NCBI RefSeq assembly: GCF_024741795.1
Contig: NZ_CP102950.1
Location: forward strand, 2,356,001-2,420,000
DNA length: 64,000 nucleotides
Source: Arthrobacter sp. CJ23
GTDB lineage: Bacteria; Actinomycetota; Actinomycetes; Actinomycetales; Micrococcaceae
Direction of reading: 5' to 3'
Shown: positions 52,829-60,961 of the stretch, one piece after another
Layout of the letters: the number at the start of each line of letters is the position of its first letter
Numbering within the stretch: the stretch's first letter is position 1
Notes under the pieces: generated by a model
Databases searched by the model: none
What the model was told of the DNA's origin: nothing
What the model saw: the letters and a program-made list of their open reading frames with translations, nothing else
Position numbers and translations under genes: made by a program

Positions 52829-53179
52829 ATGCCTTGGTGGTCATGGATCCTGCTGTGGATCGCGCTCGTAGCACTGTCGCTGCTCTTCTACGTCCTGCTG
52901 GGCATCCGTTTGTTCCGCCAGTTCATGGCAACAGTTCATGAATTGTCTGCCGGGGGGAAACGTTTCAGCCATCTCGACCCTTTCGGAGAAACCTCCGACG
53001 TAGAACCCTCTGAAGCTGCGAAGCCGGCCGGTTCGGCCGTTTTTGCCTCGCCGGAACAGATGCGGCATGATTACGTGACGGCCAAAGCCTCCCGCCGGGA
53101 AGTCCGCCGCAAAAGGCGCGTATTGCGCAAGGCAGAACGGGGCCAGCCCCAGTCCCTGCACGACATAGAATTCAGTTAG
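52829..53179 (+). CDS. Small membrane protein, function unknown
   Basis: A 116-residue protein with one N-terminal membrane helix (about residues 3-30), a Ser/Glu-rich middle, and a basic C-terminal segment (SRREVRRKRRVLRKAERG). It is probably a cytoplasm-facing, membrane-anchored protein. It lies directly before tatA, suggesting a link to export, but this is positional inference. TAGACT is 6 nt before the ATG. I do not recognise a named family. Confidence 0.7.
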   Translation: MPWWSWILLWIALVALSLLFYVLLGIRLFRQFMATVHELSAGGKRFSHLDPFGETSDVEPSEAAKPAGSAVFASPEQMRHDYVTAKASRREVRRKRRVLRKAERGQPQSLHDIEFS

Positions 53180-53215
53180 ACGTAGGATGTATCCAAAAGG
53201 AAAGGACCTCCCCAC

Positions 53216-53476
53216 ATGAGGCTCGAAGGCTGGCATCTCATCATCATCATCGTTCTCGCCCTGGTGCTCTTTGCAGCACCGAAGCTGCCGTCCATGGCGC
53301 GCAGCATCGGGCAGTCGATGCGCATTTTCAAGTCCGAAGTCCGCGAAATGAAGAAGGACGGCTCCACGGAGGCCAAAGAAGGCTCCGACGCCGTCGAAGG
53401 CAAAGTAGTGGAGCACCCGGACACCAAGACCAAGAGCGGCGACGACACCGACGTTCCGCCGTCCAACCGCGTCTAA
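53216..53476 (+). CDS. tatA: Sec-independent translocase protein TatA
   Basis: Channel-forming component of twin-arginine export. The 86-residue protein has an N-terminal membrane helix (LIIIIVLALVLFAAPKLPSM), with the FAAPKLP hinge typical of TatA, an amphipathic helix (RSIGQSMRIFKSEVREMKK) and a charged tail. The ATG follows AAAGGAAAGGACC; TAGGAT near 53183 is a possible -10. tatC begins 6 nt after the stop. No tatB is next to it; single-TatA systems are common in actinobacteria. Confidence 0.93.
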   Translation: MRLEGWHLIIIIVLALVLFAAPKLPSMARSIGQSMRIFKSEVREMKKDGSTEAKEGSDAVEGKVVEHPDTKTKSGDDTDVPPSNRV

Positions 53477-53482
53477 GCGGAA

Positions 53483-54319
53483 GTGGTACAGACAAAGGGG
53501 CGCAAAGCCAATCCTGAAGCCCGGATGGCATTGCTGGACCACCTCAAGGAGCTGAAGAACCGGCTGTTCAAGGCCGCCATCGCAGTCATCCTTGGCACCG
53601 TGATCGGTTTCATCGCCTATCAGCCCCTGCTTGAAGCGCTGATCAAACCGATCAAGGACCTGAATGAAAAAGAGGGCCGGCTGGCCACGCTGAACTTTGA
53701 CGGCGTGGCAAGCTCGTTCGACCTCATGGTCCAGGTCTCGGTGTTTCTCGGTCTGATCGTGGCCAGCCCGGTCTGGATCTACCAGCTCTGGGCGTTCATC
53801 GTCCCCGGCCTGCACAAGAAGGAACGGCGCCTGGCGCTTTCCTTTGTGGCCGCGGCGGTTCCCCTGTTCGTGGGCGGCGTGCTGCTGGCCTGGTTGGTCC
53901 TGCCGAACGCTGTCCGTGTTCTCACGGACTTCACCCCGGTGGGTGGCTCCAACTTCATCAGTGCCGAGATCTACCTGGCATTCGTGCTCCGGCTCCTTCT
54001 GGCGTTCGGCATCGCGTTCCTGGTTCCCGTGGTGCTTGTGGGACTGAACCTGGCCGGAATCATCAAGGGCAAGCAGTTGGTGAAGAGCTGGCGCATCACG
54101 ATCTTCCTTGTGTGCCTGTTTGCGGCCATGGCAGCTCCCGGCGCGGACGCCATGAGCATGTTCTACCTGGCGGCTCCGATGCTTCTGCTCTTCTTCGCCG
54201 CGATCGGCGTGTGCCTGCTCAACGACCGCCGCCGCGAGCGTCGTGCTGCCAAGCGGGCCGCTGAGACAGAAGCCACTGCCGACACCGGTACCTCGGCCGC
54301 CGATCTGGAGAATCTCTAG
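53483..54319 (+). CDS. tatC: Sec-independent translocase protein TatC
   Basis: Receptor component of the Tat pathway for folded proteins carrying a twin-arginine signal. The 278-residue protein has six membrane helices and the conserved N-terminal MALLDHLKELKNRLFK, the first-periplasmic-loop region ending FDLMVQVSVF, and the VWIYQLWAFI helix. The start is a GTG at 53483 with only a weak ribosome binding site. The C-terminal tail is Ala/Thr/Glu-rich. It forms an operon with tatA. Confidence 0.94.
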   Translation: MVQTKGRKANPEARMALLDHLKELKNRLFKAAIAVILGTVIGFIAYQPLLEALIKPIKDLNEKEGRLATLNFDGVASSFDLMVQVSVFLGLIVASPVWIYQLWAFIVPGLHKKERRLALSFVAAAVPLFVGGVLLAWLVLPNAVRVLTDFTPVGGSNFISAEIYLAFVLRLLLAFGIAFLVPVVLVGLNLAGIIKGKQLVKSWRITIFLVCLFAAMAAPGADAMSMFYLAAPMLLLFFAAIGVCLLNDRRRERRAAKRAAETEATADTGTSAADLENL

Positions 54320-54343
54320 ACACACGGCCACTAGGCTTGAAGC

Positions 54344-57295
54344 ATGTCCTCCATTTCCGGGTCTCCCTCACCATCAGACAGCTTCCAGGCGGCCGCGCAG
54401 CGGACCGCCGAGGCAAAGAGTCATCTTGGCGCTTTTGCCCGGACCCTGGAGTTCGAGCTGGACGACTTTCAGCGCGAGGCGTGCCGGTCCCTCCAAGAGG
54501 GCCGCGGCGTGCTGGTCGCGGCCCCGACAGGGGCCGGCAAGACCATCGTCGGCGAATTCGCCATCTACCTGGCCCTGGAACGGGGGCTTAAGGCCTTCTA
54601 CACGACGCCCATCAAGGCGCTCAGCAACCAGAAGTTCTTCGAGCTGTCGGCAAAGTACGGCTCCGGTAACGTAGGCCTTCTGACGGGCGACACCACCATC
54701 AACGGCGAGGCCCCCGTCGTCGTGATGACCACGGAAGTCCTTCGGAACATGCTGTACGCCGATTCGGCAACCCTGGGTGACTTGGGCTACGTCGTCATGG
54801 ACGAAGTCCACTACCTCGCGGACCGCTTCCGCGGGGCCGTGTGGGAGGAAGTCATCATCCACTTGCCGAGCGAGGTGCAGGTGGCATCGCTCAGTGCCAC
54901 CGTCTCCAATGCCGAGGAATTCGGTGCCTGGCTGGATACCGTCCGCGGCCACACCGACGTGATCGTCTCCGAGCACCGCCCGGTACCCCTGTGGCAGCAC
55001 GTTATGGTGGGCAAGGAAATTGTCGACCTCTTCGCCGGCGACACCAGTTTCGACGAGATCGCCCCCGAGGCCGCCGAGCCGGACGGGTCCGACCGCGCGG
55101 CTGTCATGGCGGCTGTCGCCCCTGCGGACAGCCGCGTCGGCAAGGCAAGCACCGCGCGGACGGGACAGACGCCGTCAGCCGGCCCGGAATTCGAAGTGAA
55201 CCCCGAACTCCTCTCCATGGCCCGCGCCGAAAGCCGGATGAACTTCAACGGGCGGTTCGGCCACGGCGGACGCAGCCAGCGCCGCCAGCACCGCCAGCGC
55301 GAGGAACGCAGTTCCAGCGAGCAGCGCAGCCCCGTCCGGAAGGCCAGCAGGCCCCAGGTCATCGCCAGCCTCGACCGCCAGGACCTGCTGCCCGCCATCA
55401 CCTTCATTTTTTCCCGGGCCGGCTGCGACGCCGCCGTGGCGCAATGTGCCGCTGCCGGGCTGTGGCTCACCACCGAACGCGAACAGCAGATCATCGCGCT
55501 CCGTGTAGATGAAGCCAGCCGCGAGATCCCGGCGGACGACCTCGACGTCCTCGGATTCTGGAGCTGGCGTGACGGCCTCCTGCGCGGGCTGGCAGCCCAC
55601 CACGCAGGAATGCTGCCCACGTTCAAGGAAGTCGTGGAGAAGCTCTTCGCCGACGGGCTCGTCAAGGCCGTCTTCGCCACCGAAACCCTCGCGCTCGGCG
55701 TCAACATGCCCGCCCGTTCAGTGGTGCTGGAAAAGCTGGACAAGTTCAACGGCGAAGCGCACGTCAACATCACTGCGGGGGAGTACACGCAGCTCACCGG
55801 ACGTGCTGGAAGACGCGGCATCGACGTCGAAGGCCACGCGGTGGTTCTTTGGCAGCCCGGCACGGATCCGGCTGCAGTGGCCGGTCTGGCATCCCGCCGG
55901 ACCTACCCGCTCAACTCAAGTTTCCGGCCCACTTACAACATGAGCATCAACCTGATAGCCCAGTTCGGCAGGGAGCGTGCCCGCGAAATCCTCGAATCCT
56001 CCTTCGCGCAGTTCCAGGCCGACCGTTCCGTGGTGGGACTTGCCCGCCAGGTGCGCAGCAGGGAAGAGTCCCTGGCCGGCTACGCTGAATCCATGAAGTG
56101 CCACCTTGGTGACTTCACCACGTACGCCAAGCTGCGGCGCGAACTCAGCGACGCCGAGAACCACGCGGCGCGGAACAAACAGCGGGCGCTCAAGTCCCAT
56201 GTAGGGGCTTCGCTGACGCGGCTGATCCCCGGTGATGTCATCAACCTGTCAGGGGGGCGGACCCCGGGCTACGCCGTGGTGCTGAACTCGGACGACAACG
56301 CCCGTGAGCCGCGGCCGGCGGTGCTGACGGCGGACAACCAGTTGCGCCGGATCGGCGTGCACGACGTCGACGGCCCGGTCACGCCAGTGACCCGGATCCG
56401 AATTCCGAAATCTTTCAATGCCAAGCTGCCCAAGCCCCGGCGCGACCTCGCCGCATCCCTGCGCAACGCGGTGCGCGAGGACGTGCCCAGGGTCGGACGC
56501 AGCAGCAGGAACGAGGACTTCGGGCTTGGCTCGCGGATGCCGGACCAGGAAAAGAAGATCGCCGAGCTGCGCCGGGCCCTGCGCGCCCACCCTTGCCATG
56601 GCTGCAGCGAACGCGAGGACCATGCCCGGTGGTCGGAGCGCTGGTGGAAGCTTCGCCAGGATACGGACGGGCTGGTCCGGCAGATCCAGGGCCGCACCAA
56701 CACCATCGCGAAGACTTTCGACCGAGTGTGCGACGTCTTGTCGAGCTACGGGTACCTGCAAGCAGCCGGCGGCGGCCAGCCGGCCATCAGTGCCGACGGC
56801 CAGCGCCTGCGCCGGATCTACGGCGAGAAGGACCTGCTCATCTCCCAGTCCCTCCGGCAGGGAGCCATCAACGATCTCGACGCCGCCGAGATGGCGGCGC
56901 TGGCGAGCACGCTGGTTTACCAAGCCAAACGTGAGGACCGGGGACTGCGGCCCAAGATGCCGTCCGTATCGCTGGAGACCGCCGTCGACATCGTGGTCCG
57001 TGAATGGTCCCTGCTGGAGGACACCGAAGAGCAGAACAAGCTTCCGCTGACCGGGGAGCCGGAGCTCGGCCTCATGTGGCCGATCTTCAAATGGGCCAAG
57101 GGGCGGCATCTCCAGGACGTACTCAACGGAACCGACATGGCGGCCGGTGACTTTGTCCGCTGGGCCAAGCAGGTGGTGGACCTGCTCGACCAGCTTGCCA
57201 AGGTTCCCGCGCTCGATCCGCGCGTCACCAGAATCTGCCGCGAATCGATCGACCTCATCCGCCGTGGCGTGGTGGCCTACTCCACCGTTGCCTGA
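54344..57295 (+). CDS. helY: DEAD/DEAH-box RNA helicase HelY (Ski2/Mtr4-like)
   Basis: A 983-residue superfamily II helicase. Motifs in order: Walker A APTGAGKT, the TTPIKALSNQ segment, DEVH, SLSATVSN (motif III), ALGVNMPAR (motif V) and QLTGRAGRRG (motif VI). A low-complexity, Arg/Gln/Ser-rich insert (about residues 285-345) interrupts the core between the two RecA domains. The C-terminal half is a Mtr4/Ski2-type helical domain. The role in RNA turnover is inferred from homology to Mycobacterium HelY. TAGGCT is 6 nt before the ATG, leaderless-type. Confidence 0.92.
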   Translation: MSSISGSPSPSDSFQAAAQRTAEAKSHLGAFARTLEFELDDFQREACRSLQEGRGVLVAAPTGAGKTIVGEFAIYLALERGLKAFYTTPIKALSNQKFFELSAKYGSGNVGLLTGDTTINGEAPVVVMTTEVLRNMLYADSATLGDLGYVVMDEVHYLADRFRGAVWEEVIIHLPSEVQVASLSATVSNAEEFGAWLDTVRGHTDVIVSEHRPVPLWQHVMVGKEIVDLFAGDTSFDEIAPEAAEPDGSDRAAVMAAVAPADSRVGKASTARTGQTPSAGPEFEVNPELLSMARAESRMNFNGRFGHGGRSQRRQHRQREERSSSEQRSPVRKASRPQVIASLDRQDLLPAITFIFSRAGCDAAVAQCAAAGLWLTTEREQQIIALRVDEASREIPADDLDVLGFWSWRDGLLRGLAAHHAGMLPTFKEVVEKLFADGLVKAVFATETLALGVNMPARSVVLEKLDKFNGEAHVNITAGEYTQLTGRAGRRGIDVEGHAVVLWQPGTDPAAVAGLASRRTYPLNSSFRPTYNMSINLIAQFGRERAREILESSFAQFQADRSVVGLARQVRSREESLAGYAESMKCHLGDFTTYAKLRRELSDAENHAARNKQRALKSHVGASLTRLIPGDVINLSGGRTPGYAVVLNSDDNAREPRPAVLTADNQLRRIGVHDVDGPVTPVTRIRIPKSFNAKLPKPRRDLAASLRNAVREDVPRVGRSSRNEDFGLGSRMPDQEKKIAELRRALRAHPCHGCSEREDHARWSERWWKLRQDTDGLVRQIQGRTNTIAKTFDRVCDVLSSYGYLQAAGGGQPAISADGQRLRRIYGEKDLLISQSLRQGAINDLDAAEMAALASTLVYQAKREDRGLRPKMPSVSLETAVDIVVREWSLLEDTEEQNKLPLTGEPELGLMWPIFKWAKGRHLQDVLNGTDMAAGDFVRWAKQVVDLLDQLAKVPALDPRVTRICRESIDLIRRGVVAYSTVA

Positions 57296-57332
57296 CCATT
57301 CCACTTTCCAGATTTCCCAAGGAGCAGCACGC

Positions 57333-58982
57333 ATGAACCAGCCCGGCACGCCCGGCGGCAGCACCCAGCCGCGCAAGGTGACGATGTACCGCAACGGCTC
57401 GGTCTACACCGCCGCAGACCCCTTCGCCACCGCCATGTTGGTTGACGGCGACACCGTCGCCTGGGTTGGTTCCGAGCAGGCAGCAACCTCGATCGCCGAT
57501 GCGTCCATGGATATCATCGACCTTCGTGGGGCCCTGTTGGCACCCGGCTTCGTGGACTCGCATGTCCACCTCACCGAAACCGGCATGGCCCTGGCGGGGC
57601 TGCAGCTGAGCAGTGCCCGCTCCGCCCGCGAACTGCTCGACGCCGTCGCCACTGCGCCCACTGACGGAACCGTTCTGGGCCACGGCTGGGACGAGACCAT
57701 GTGGCAGGACAGGACACTGCCGACTCCTGAAGAGCTCGGGCGCGCTGCCCGTGGCAGGCCTGTCTACCTGTCCAGGATCGACGTCCACTCCGCACTGGTG
57801 TCGCAGTCGCTTGTGGCCGCGGCCGGGCTGGACGGCATGGATGGCTTCGACGGCGGAACGCAGGTGGTGCGTGCGGCACACACGGCTGCCCGGCTGGCTG
57901 CGCGGCAACTGCCCGAGGCAGACCGCCGCGGCTACCAAGGCGCGGCCCTCCGCGAAGCCGCTGCAAACGGATATGTTGCGGTCGCTGAAATGTCGGCGCC
58001 GCATATTTGCAGCACCGACGACCTGCGCATGGCTGCATCCTGGAACGACGGCGGCGCCATGCCCGAGGTCCTGCCCTATTGGGGCGAGCTGGCCACCTCT
58101 TCCGGGCACGCACAGAGCATTCTGGATGGCCTGGGCACGCCCGTCCTCGGACTCGCCGGAGACCTCAACATCGATGGTTCCATCGGCTCGAGGACTGCAG
58201 CACTCCGGGAAGACTACAGCGATGCCGCGGGCCATCGGGGCAGCCTGTACCTTTCCGTGGATGACGCTGCCAAACACCTGGCAGCCTGTTCCGTGCTGGG
58301 GATTCAGGCCGGCTTCCACGTCATCGGCGACGCCGGCCTCGAAGCTGCGCTGGATGCGCTCGATCTGGCCGCCGCCGAGGCGGGCGAGCAGCGGGTCCGA
58401 GCTGCCGGCCACCGCTTCGAACACGTCGAGATGGCCAGCTCCGCGGCGCTGGAGCGTCTGGCGACGTACTCCGTCACGGTCAGTGCCCAGCCGGCCTTCG
58501 ACGCCGTGTGGGGGACCCCCGGCGGGCTGTATGAGCAGCGGCTGGGGGAGCGCAGCAGGGAGATGAACCCCTTCGCCGCCTTCTACTCGAAGGGTGTCCC
58601 GGTGGCCTTCGGCAGCGACAGCCCCGTCACGCCGCTGCGTCCCTGGTCCAGTGTCCGCGCGTGCCTGGAACACAACAACCCGGAGCAGCGCATTTCCGCA
58701 CGGGCGGCGTTCCTGGGACACACACGGGCGGGCTGGCGCGCCAGCAAGTACCGGAATCCGCTCATGGGCCAGCTGGTGCCCGGGGCACCGGCCAGCTTTG
58801 CCGTGTGGGAAGTGGAAGAGCTCATGGTCCAGGTGGCAGACAACCGCGTGCAGTCCTGGAGCACCGATCCGCGGGCGCGTACGCCCCTGCTGCCGGCTCT
58901 CGATACCGGCAACGACCCCGCCTGCCTGCAGACGGTCCGCGAAGGCCAGGAGCTCTTCGCCAGCCCCGCACTGCGAGGCTGA
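57333..58982 (+). CDS. Amidohydrolase family protein (YtcJ-like)
   Basis: A 549-residue metal-dependent hydrolase of the amidohydrolase superfamily. Metal-ligand motifs: PGFVDSHVHLTETG near the N-terminus, HVIGDAG, a later His region (HRFEHVEM) and the Asp in AFGSDSPV. The carboxy part matches YtcJ-type proteins. The substrate is unknown. The ATG at 57333 follows AAGGAGCAGCACGC. It is 37 nt after helY. A weak hairpin (gagctggg/cccagctc, 59052-59081) lies downstream. Confidence 0.87.
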   Translation: MNQPGTPGGSTQPRKVTMYRNGSVYTAADPFATAMLVDGDTVAWVGSEQAATSIADASMDIIDLRGALLAPGFVDSHVHLTETGMALAGLQLSSARSARELLDAVATAPTDGTVLGHGWDETMWQDRTLPTPEELGRAARGRPVYLSRIDVHSALVSQSLVAAAGLDGMDGFDGGTQVVRAAHTAARLAARQLPEADRRGYQGAALREAAANGYVAVAEMSAPHICSTDDLRMAASWNDGGAMPEVLPYWGELATSSGHAQSILDGLGTPVLGLAGDLNIDGSIGSRTAALREDYSDAAGHRGSLYLSVDDAAKHLAACSVLGIQAGFHVIGDAGLEAALDALDLAAAEAGEQRVRAAGHRFEHVEMASSAALERLATYSVTVSAQPAFDAVWGTPGGLYEQRLGERSREMNPFAAFYSKGVPVAFGSDSPVTPLRPWSSVRACLEHNNPEQRISARAAFLGHTRAGWRASKYRNPLMGQLVPGAPASFAVWEVEELMVQVADNRVQSWSTDPRARTPLLPALDTGNDPACLQTVREGQELFASPALRG

Positions 58983-59090
58983 ACCCGCCAGTGCAGTCCC
59001 CGCCATGAGCGTTCCATCCAAGGGCAATTTCCGCCCGGACAAGCAGCCTCTGAGCTGGGACGATACACGTTGCCCCAGCTCACGGGCTGG

Positions 59091-59118
59091 TTGACAGTTC
59101 CCGTCAAGTCCGTAGCAT
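59091..59118 (+). promoter_or_regulatory. Strong promoter (TTGACA-N16-TAGCAT)
   Basis: TTGACA at 59091-59096 is an exact -35 consensus. TAGCAT at 59113-59118 fits the actinobacterial -10 pattern TAnnnT with a 16-nt spacer. It points toward the structured region and would start transcripts near 59125. Confidence 0.7.
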
Positions 59119-59226
59119 TGAGGCTCTACGGATGGTCCCGGGGTGAATATCCGGGCATCCGGCCGCCGTCGGATCCTCCCGCCACCTGTGCCGGTGGATC
59201 CTCGATTCCATGGTCGCGGCATGCAG

Positions 59227-59318
59227 TGTGGGCAGGTCCATAAGGTTCTAGAAAACAGTTCGTCCGGCACGCAGCACGTCCGGATCCAACTGGTCCTGGA
59301 CTTGTGGACCTGCCCGCA
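59227..59318 (+). ncRNA. Candidate structured non-coding RNA
   Basis: A 92-nt hairpin whose basal stem has 18 base pairs (59227-59244 with 59301-59318; two G-T pairs, rest Watson-Crick). Above it lie an internal loop of 11 and 8 nt, a 5-bp stem (cagtt/aactg), a small loop, and a tccgg/ccgga stem. The arrangement of paired stem, internal loop and terminal stem loosely recalls 6S/Ms1-type RNAs, but no family could be assigned. It lies about 100 nt downstream of the promoter above. Could instead be part of a long 5' leader or terminator of unknown type. Confidence 0.55.
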
Positions 59319-59348
59319 ACATGCCGGTGCTGCGTAGCTTCGGCATGT
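59319..59348 (+). terminator. Short hairpin following the structured RNA
   Basis: acatgccg at 59319-59326 pairs with cggcatgt at 59341-59348, giving an 8-bp stem with a 14-nt loop. It follows the 92-nt structure directly and could end its transcript; the U-tract is absent. Confidence 0.4.
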
Positions 59349-59389
59349 GGCAGGCACCACAGCTAGCGGGAGGCCGCCTTCCTTCGTCC

Positions 59390-59395
59390 TATAAT
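59390..59395 (+). promoter_or_regulatory. -10 element of the mannosyltransferase gene
   Basis: TATAAT in the context cgtcctataatggaga is a perfect -10 consensus. No good -35 was seen at the proper distance. It would give a leader of about 68 nt before the TTG start at 59470. Confidence 0.6.
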
Positions 59396-59469
59396 GGAGA
59401 GTTGCGCCAGAATGCCAGCCCCATGGCTGCTCCGGCACACTGACCGCTCCATCAAGGAAAGGCCTCTTC

Positions 59470-60213
59470 TTGCGTGTCCTGACGATCATTCCCACCTACA
59501 ACGAGCTGGAATCCCTGCCGATAACCCTCGGAAGGCTGCGAGCCGCGGTGCCCGCCTCCGACGTCCTGGTGGTTGATGACAACAGCCCCGACGGTACTGG
59601 GCGGCTCGCGGACAGCATTGCCGCCGAGGACAGCCAGGTCCATGTACTGCACCGAAAGGGCAAGGAAGGCCTGGGTGCCGCGTACATCGCAGGATTCAGG
59701 TGGGGCCTTGCCGCCGGCTACGACGTCTTGGTCGAAATGGACGCCGACGGTTCGCACCAGCCGGAACAGCTGCCACTGCTCCTGGACGCCATCAACGACG
59801 GCGCCGACCTCGCCATGGGCTCCCGCTGGGTGCCAGGCGGCAGCGTGGTCAACTGGCCGCTGTACCGCCAAGCAATCTCCCGGATCGGCAGCACCTATTC
59901 ACGGATCATGCTCGGCATGAAAATCAAGGACGTTACGGGCGGATACCGTGCCTTCCGGCGCAGCACACTTGAAGCACTCAAGCTGGACGAGGTTGAGTCG
60001 GTTGGCTACGGCTTTCAGGTGGACCTCGCCTGGCGTGTGGCGAAGCTCGGCCTGAAGATCGAAGAGCGTCCCATCACCTTCGTGGAGCGTGAACTGGGCG
60101 CATCCAAGATGAGCGGAAACATTGTTGTCGAGGCCATGATCAACGTCACGAGGTGGGGTCTCGCCGCACGCTGGGCAAAGCTGACCGGCCGCAAGACCCC
60201 GGTGGCCAAGTAG
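59470..60213 (+). CDS. Polyprenol monophosphomannose synthase (Ppm-like GT2)
   Basis: A 247-residue GT2 enzyme that transfers mannose from GDP-mannose to polyprenyl phosphate, giving the donor for lipoglycan and protein mannosylation. Motifs: IIPTYNELESL, the metal-binding VDDNSPDGT, VEMDADGSHQPEQ and DVTGGYRAFR. There is no membrane domain, so it resembles the catalytic domain of Mycobacterium Ppm1 without the N-acyltransferase part. The start is a TTG, because a GTG nearby runs into a stop; GGAAAGG lies about 7 nt upstream. Confidence 0.9.
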   Translation: MRVLTIIPTYNELESLPITLGRLRAAVPASDVLVVDDNSPDGTGRLADSIAAEDSQVHVLHRKGKEGLGAAYIAGFRWGLAAGYDVLVEMDADGSHQPEQLPLLLDAINDGADLAMGSRWVPGGSVVNWPLYRQAISRIGSTYSRIMLGMKIKDVTGGYRAFRRSTLEALKLDEVESVGYGFQVDLAWRVAKLGLKIEERPITFVERELGASKMSGNIVVEAMINVTRWGLAARWAKLTGRKTPVAK

Positions 60214-60244
60214 CCCGGAGTCCCGGCCAAACCACGCCAGACCA

Positions 60245-60295
60245 AAAGGCCGGGCCGGTCACTGTGAAACTTACACAGTGACCGGCCCGGCCTTT
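60245..60295. terminator. Long perfect bidirectional terminator
   Basis: A perfect 22-bp stem (60245-60266 with 60274-60295) has a 7-nt loop, AAACTTA. The stem starts with AAA and ends in TTT, then GTTGT, so it can stop transcription from both converging genes. Confidence 0.93.
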
Positions 60296-60331
60296 GTTGT
60301 CCAGATGCCCGTCTACAGGGCGGCCACAGCC

Positions 60332-60679
60332 TTAGGCCGAGCGGCGTTCCCCACGGCGTTCGCGGAGGATGTTCAGGCGGTCCTCGAGGATGGTCTCCAG
60401 CTCCGGAAGGCTGCGGCGTTCCAGCAGCATGTCCCAGTGGGTGCGGACAGCCTTCTCGTTGGCGTCAACCGGGCGTTCGCCGTCCACCAGGAGGGCTTCC
60501 TTGCCGGTCTTGGAAACCCAGACAGGAGGGATTTCGGCTTCGGCGGAGAAAGTGACGAAGACCTGCTCGCCGTCCTCGCAGCGGTATTCGACCCGCTGGC
60601 GCGGTGCCGGCTCCACACCGGATTCGGTTTCCATGCTCTGGGCGCCAAGGCGCATACCCCGCAGGCTGCGATCGCTCAT
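60332..60679 (-). CDS. rbpA: RNA polymerase-binding protein RbpA
   Basis: A 115-residue actinobacterial transcription factor that binds the sigma factor and beta-prime subunit and stabilises the initiation complex. The sequence starts MSDRSLRGMRLGAQSMETE and shows the YRCEDGEQVFVTFSAEAEIP core, PVWVSKTGKEA and an Arg-rich C-terminal segment (RTHWDMLLERRS). The ATG at 60679 follows GAGGAG. Its promoter (60838-60867) implies a leader of about 150 nt, long for this window. Confidence 0.96.
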   Translation of the reverse strand: MSDRSLRGMRLGAQSMETESGVEPAPRQRVEYRCEDGEQVFVTFSAEAEIPPVWVSKTGKEALLVDGERPVDANEKAVRTHWDMLLERRSLPELETILEDRLNILRERRGERRSA

Positions 60680-60837
60680 GATTACTCCTCTGTCTGTTCG
60701 CGGAGCCGTACCCCGCGCTAGCCGGATGCCGATTGCGCGTCTTCCGGACTACTGTCTGCACTCGTTGCATCACTAGATGAAACGCCTGACCAAGCTTTAT
60801 TGTTCCGTTCGGAATGATCCGGCCGGACAAATATCCC

Positions 60838-60867
60838 ATTATACGCGGTTTCCGCCCGGCAGGACAA
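60838..60867 (-). promoter_or_regulatory. Promoter of rbpA
   Basis: Reading the minus strand, TTGTCC (60867-60862) and TATAAT (60843-60838) are separated by 18 nt. The -10 is a perfect match and the -35 matches 4 of 6 positions. A leader of about 150 nt separates it from the rbpA ATG; nothing recognisable is in that leader. Confidence 0.65.
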
Positions 60868-60905
60868 AGCAGCGGGCTGAACCGCGCGGGAACCGGAGAA
60901 CAGCA

Positions 60906-60932
60906 ATGGCCGGCCAGAACCTGGCCGGCCAT
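60906..60932 (-). terminator. Terminator of the SPFH operon
   Basis: A perfect 12-bp stem (60906-60917 with 60921-60932, core ggccggcc), loop AAC, lies downstream of the SPFH gene on the minus strand. TTGCTGTTCTCC follows on that strand. Confidence 0.75.
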
Positions 60933-60961
60933 GTGCCGTTGAACATCAGTTCCCCCGGCGG

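Larger units (their letters stand above)
58983..59469 (+). other. Long intergenic region with structured RNA signals
   Basis: 487 bases, the longest gene-free stretch in the window. No open reading frame with a good start and conserved content was found. It contains a hairpin (59052-59081), a strong promoter pattern (59091-59118), a long structured RNA candidate (59227-59318), a second hairpin (59319-59348) and a -10 TATAAT (59390) before the mannosyltransferase gene. The parts are listed separately. Confidence 0.7.

Noticed and set aside
59143..59337. 64-codon frame inside the structured RNA region
   Set aside because: The sequence follows the stems, not a codon pattern. It has no ribosome binding site, and its product is low-complexity and unlike any family.
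57255..59495. Open frame of 746 codons on the minus strand opposite the amidohydrolase and the structured RNA region
   Set aside because: Antisense shadow. Its upstream part crosses the 487-base intergenic region without a plausible start or ribosome binding site.
60718..60906. 62-codon frame upstream of rbpA on the minus strand
   Set aside because: No ribosome binding site, no conserved motif, and it overlaps the rbpA promoter and part of the SPFH terminator.
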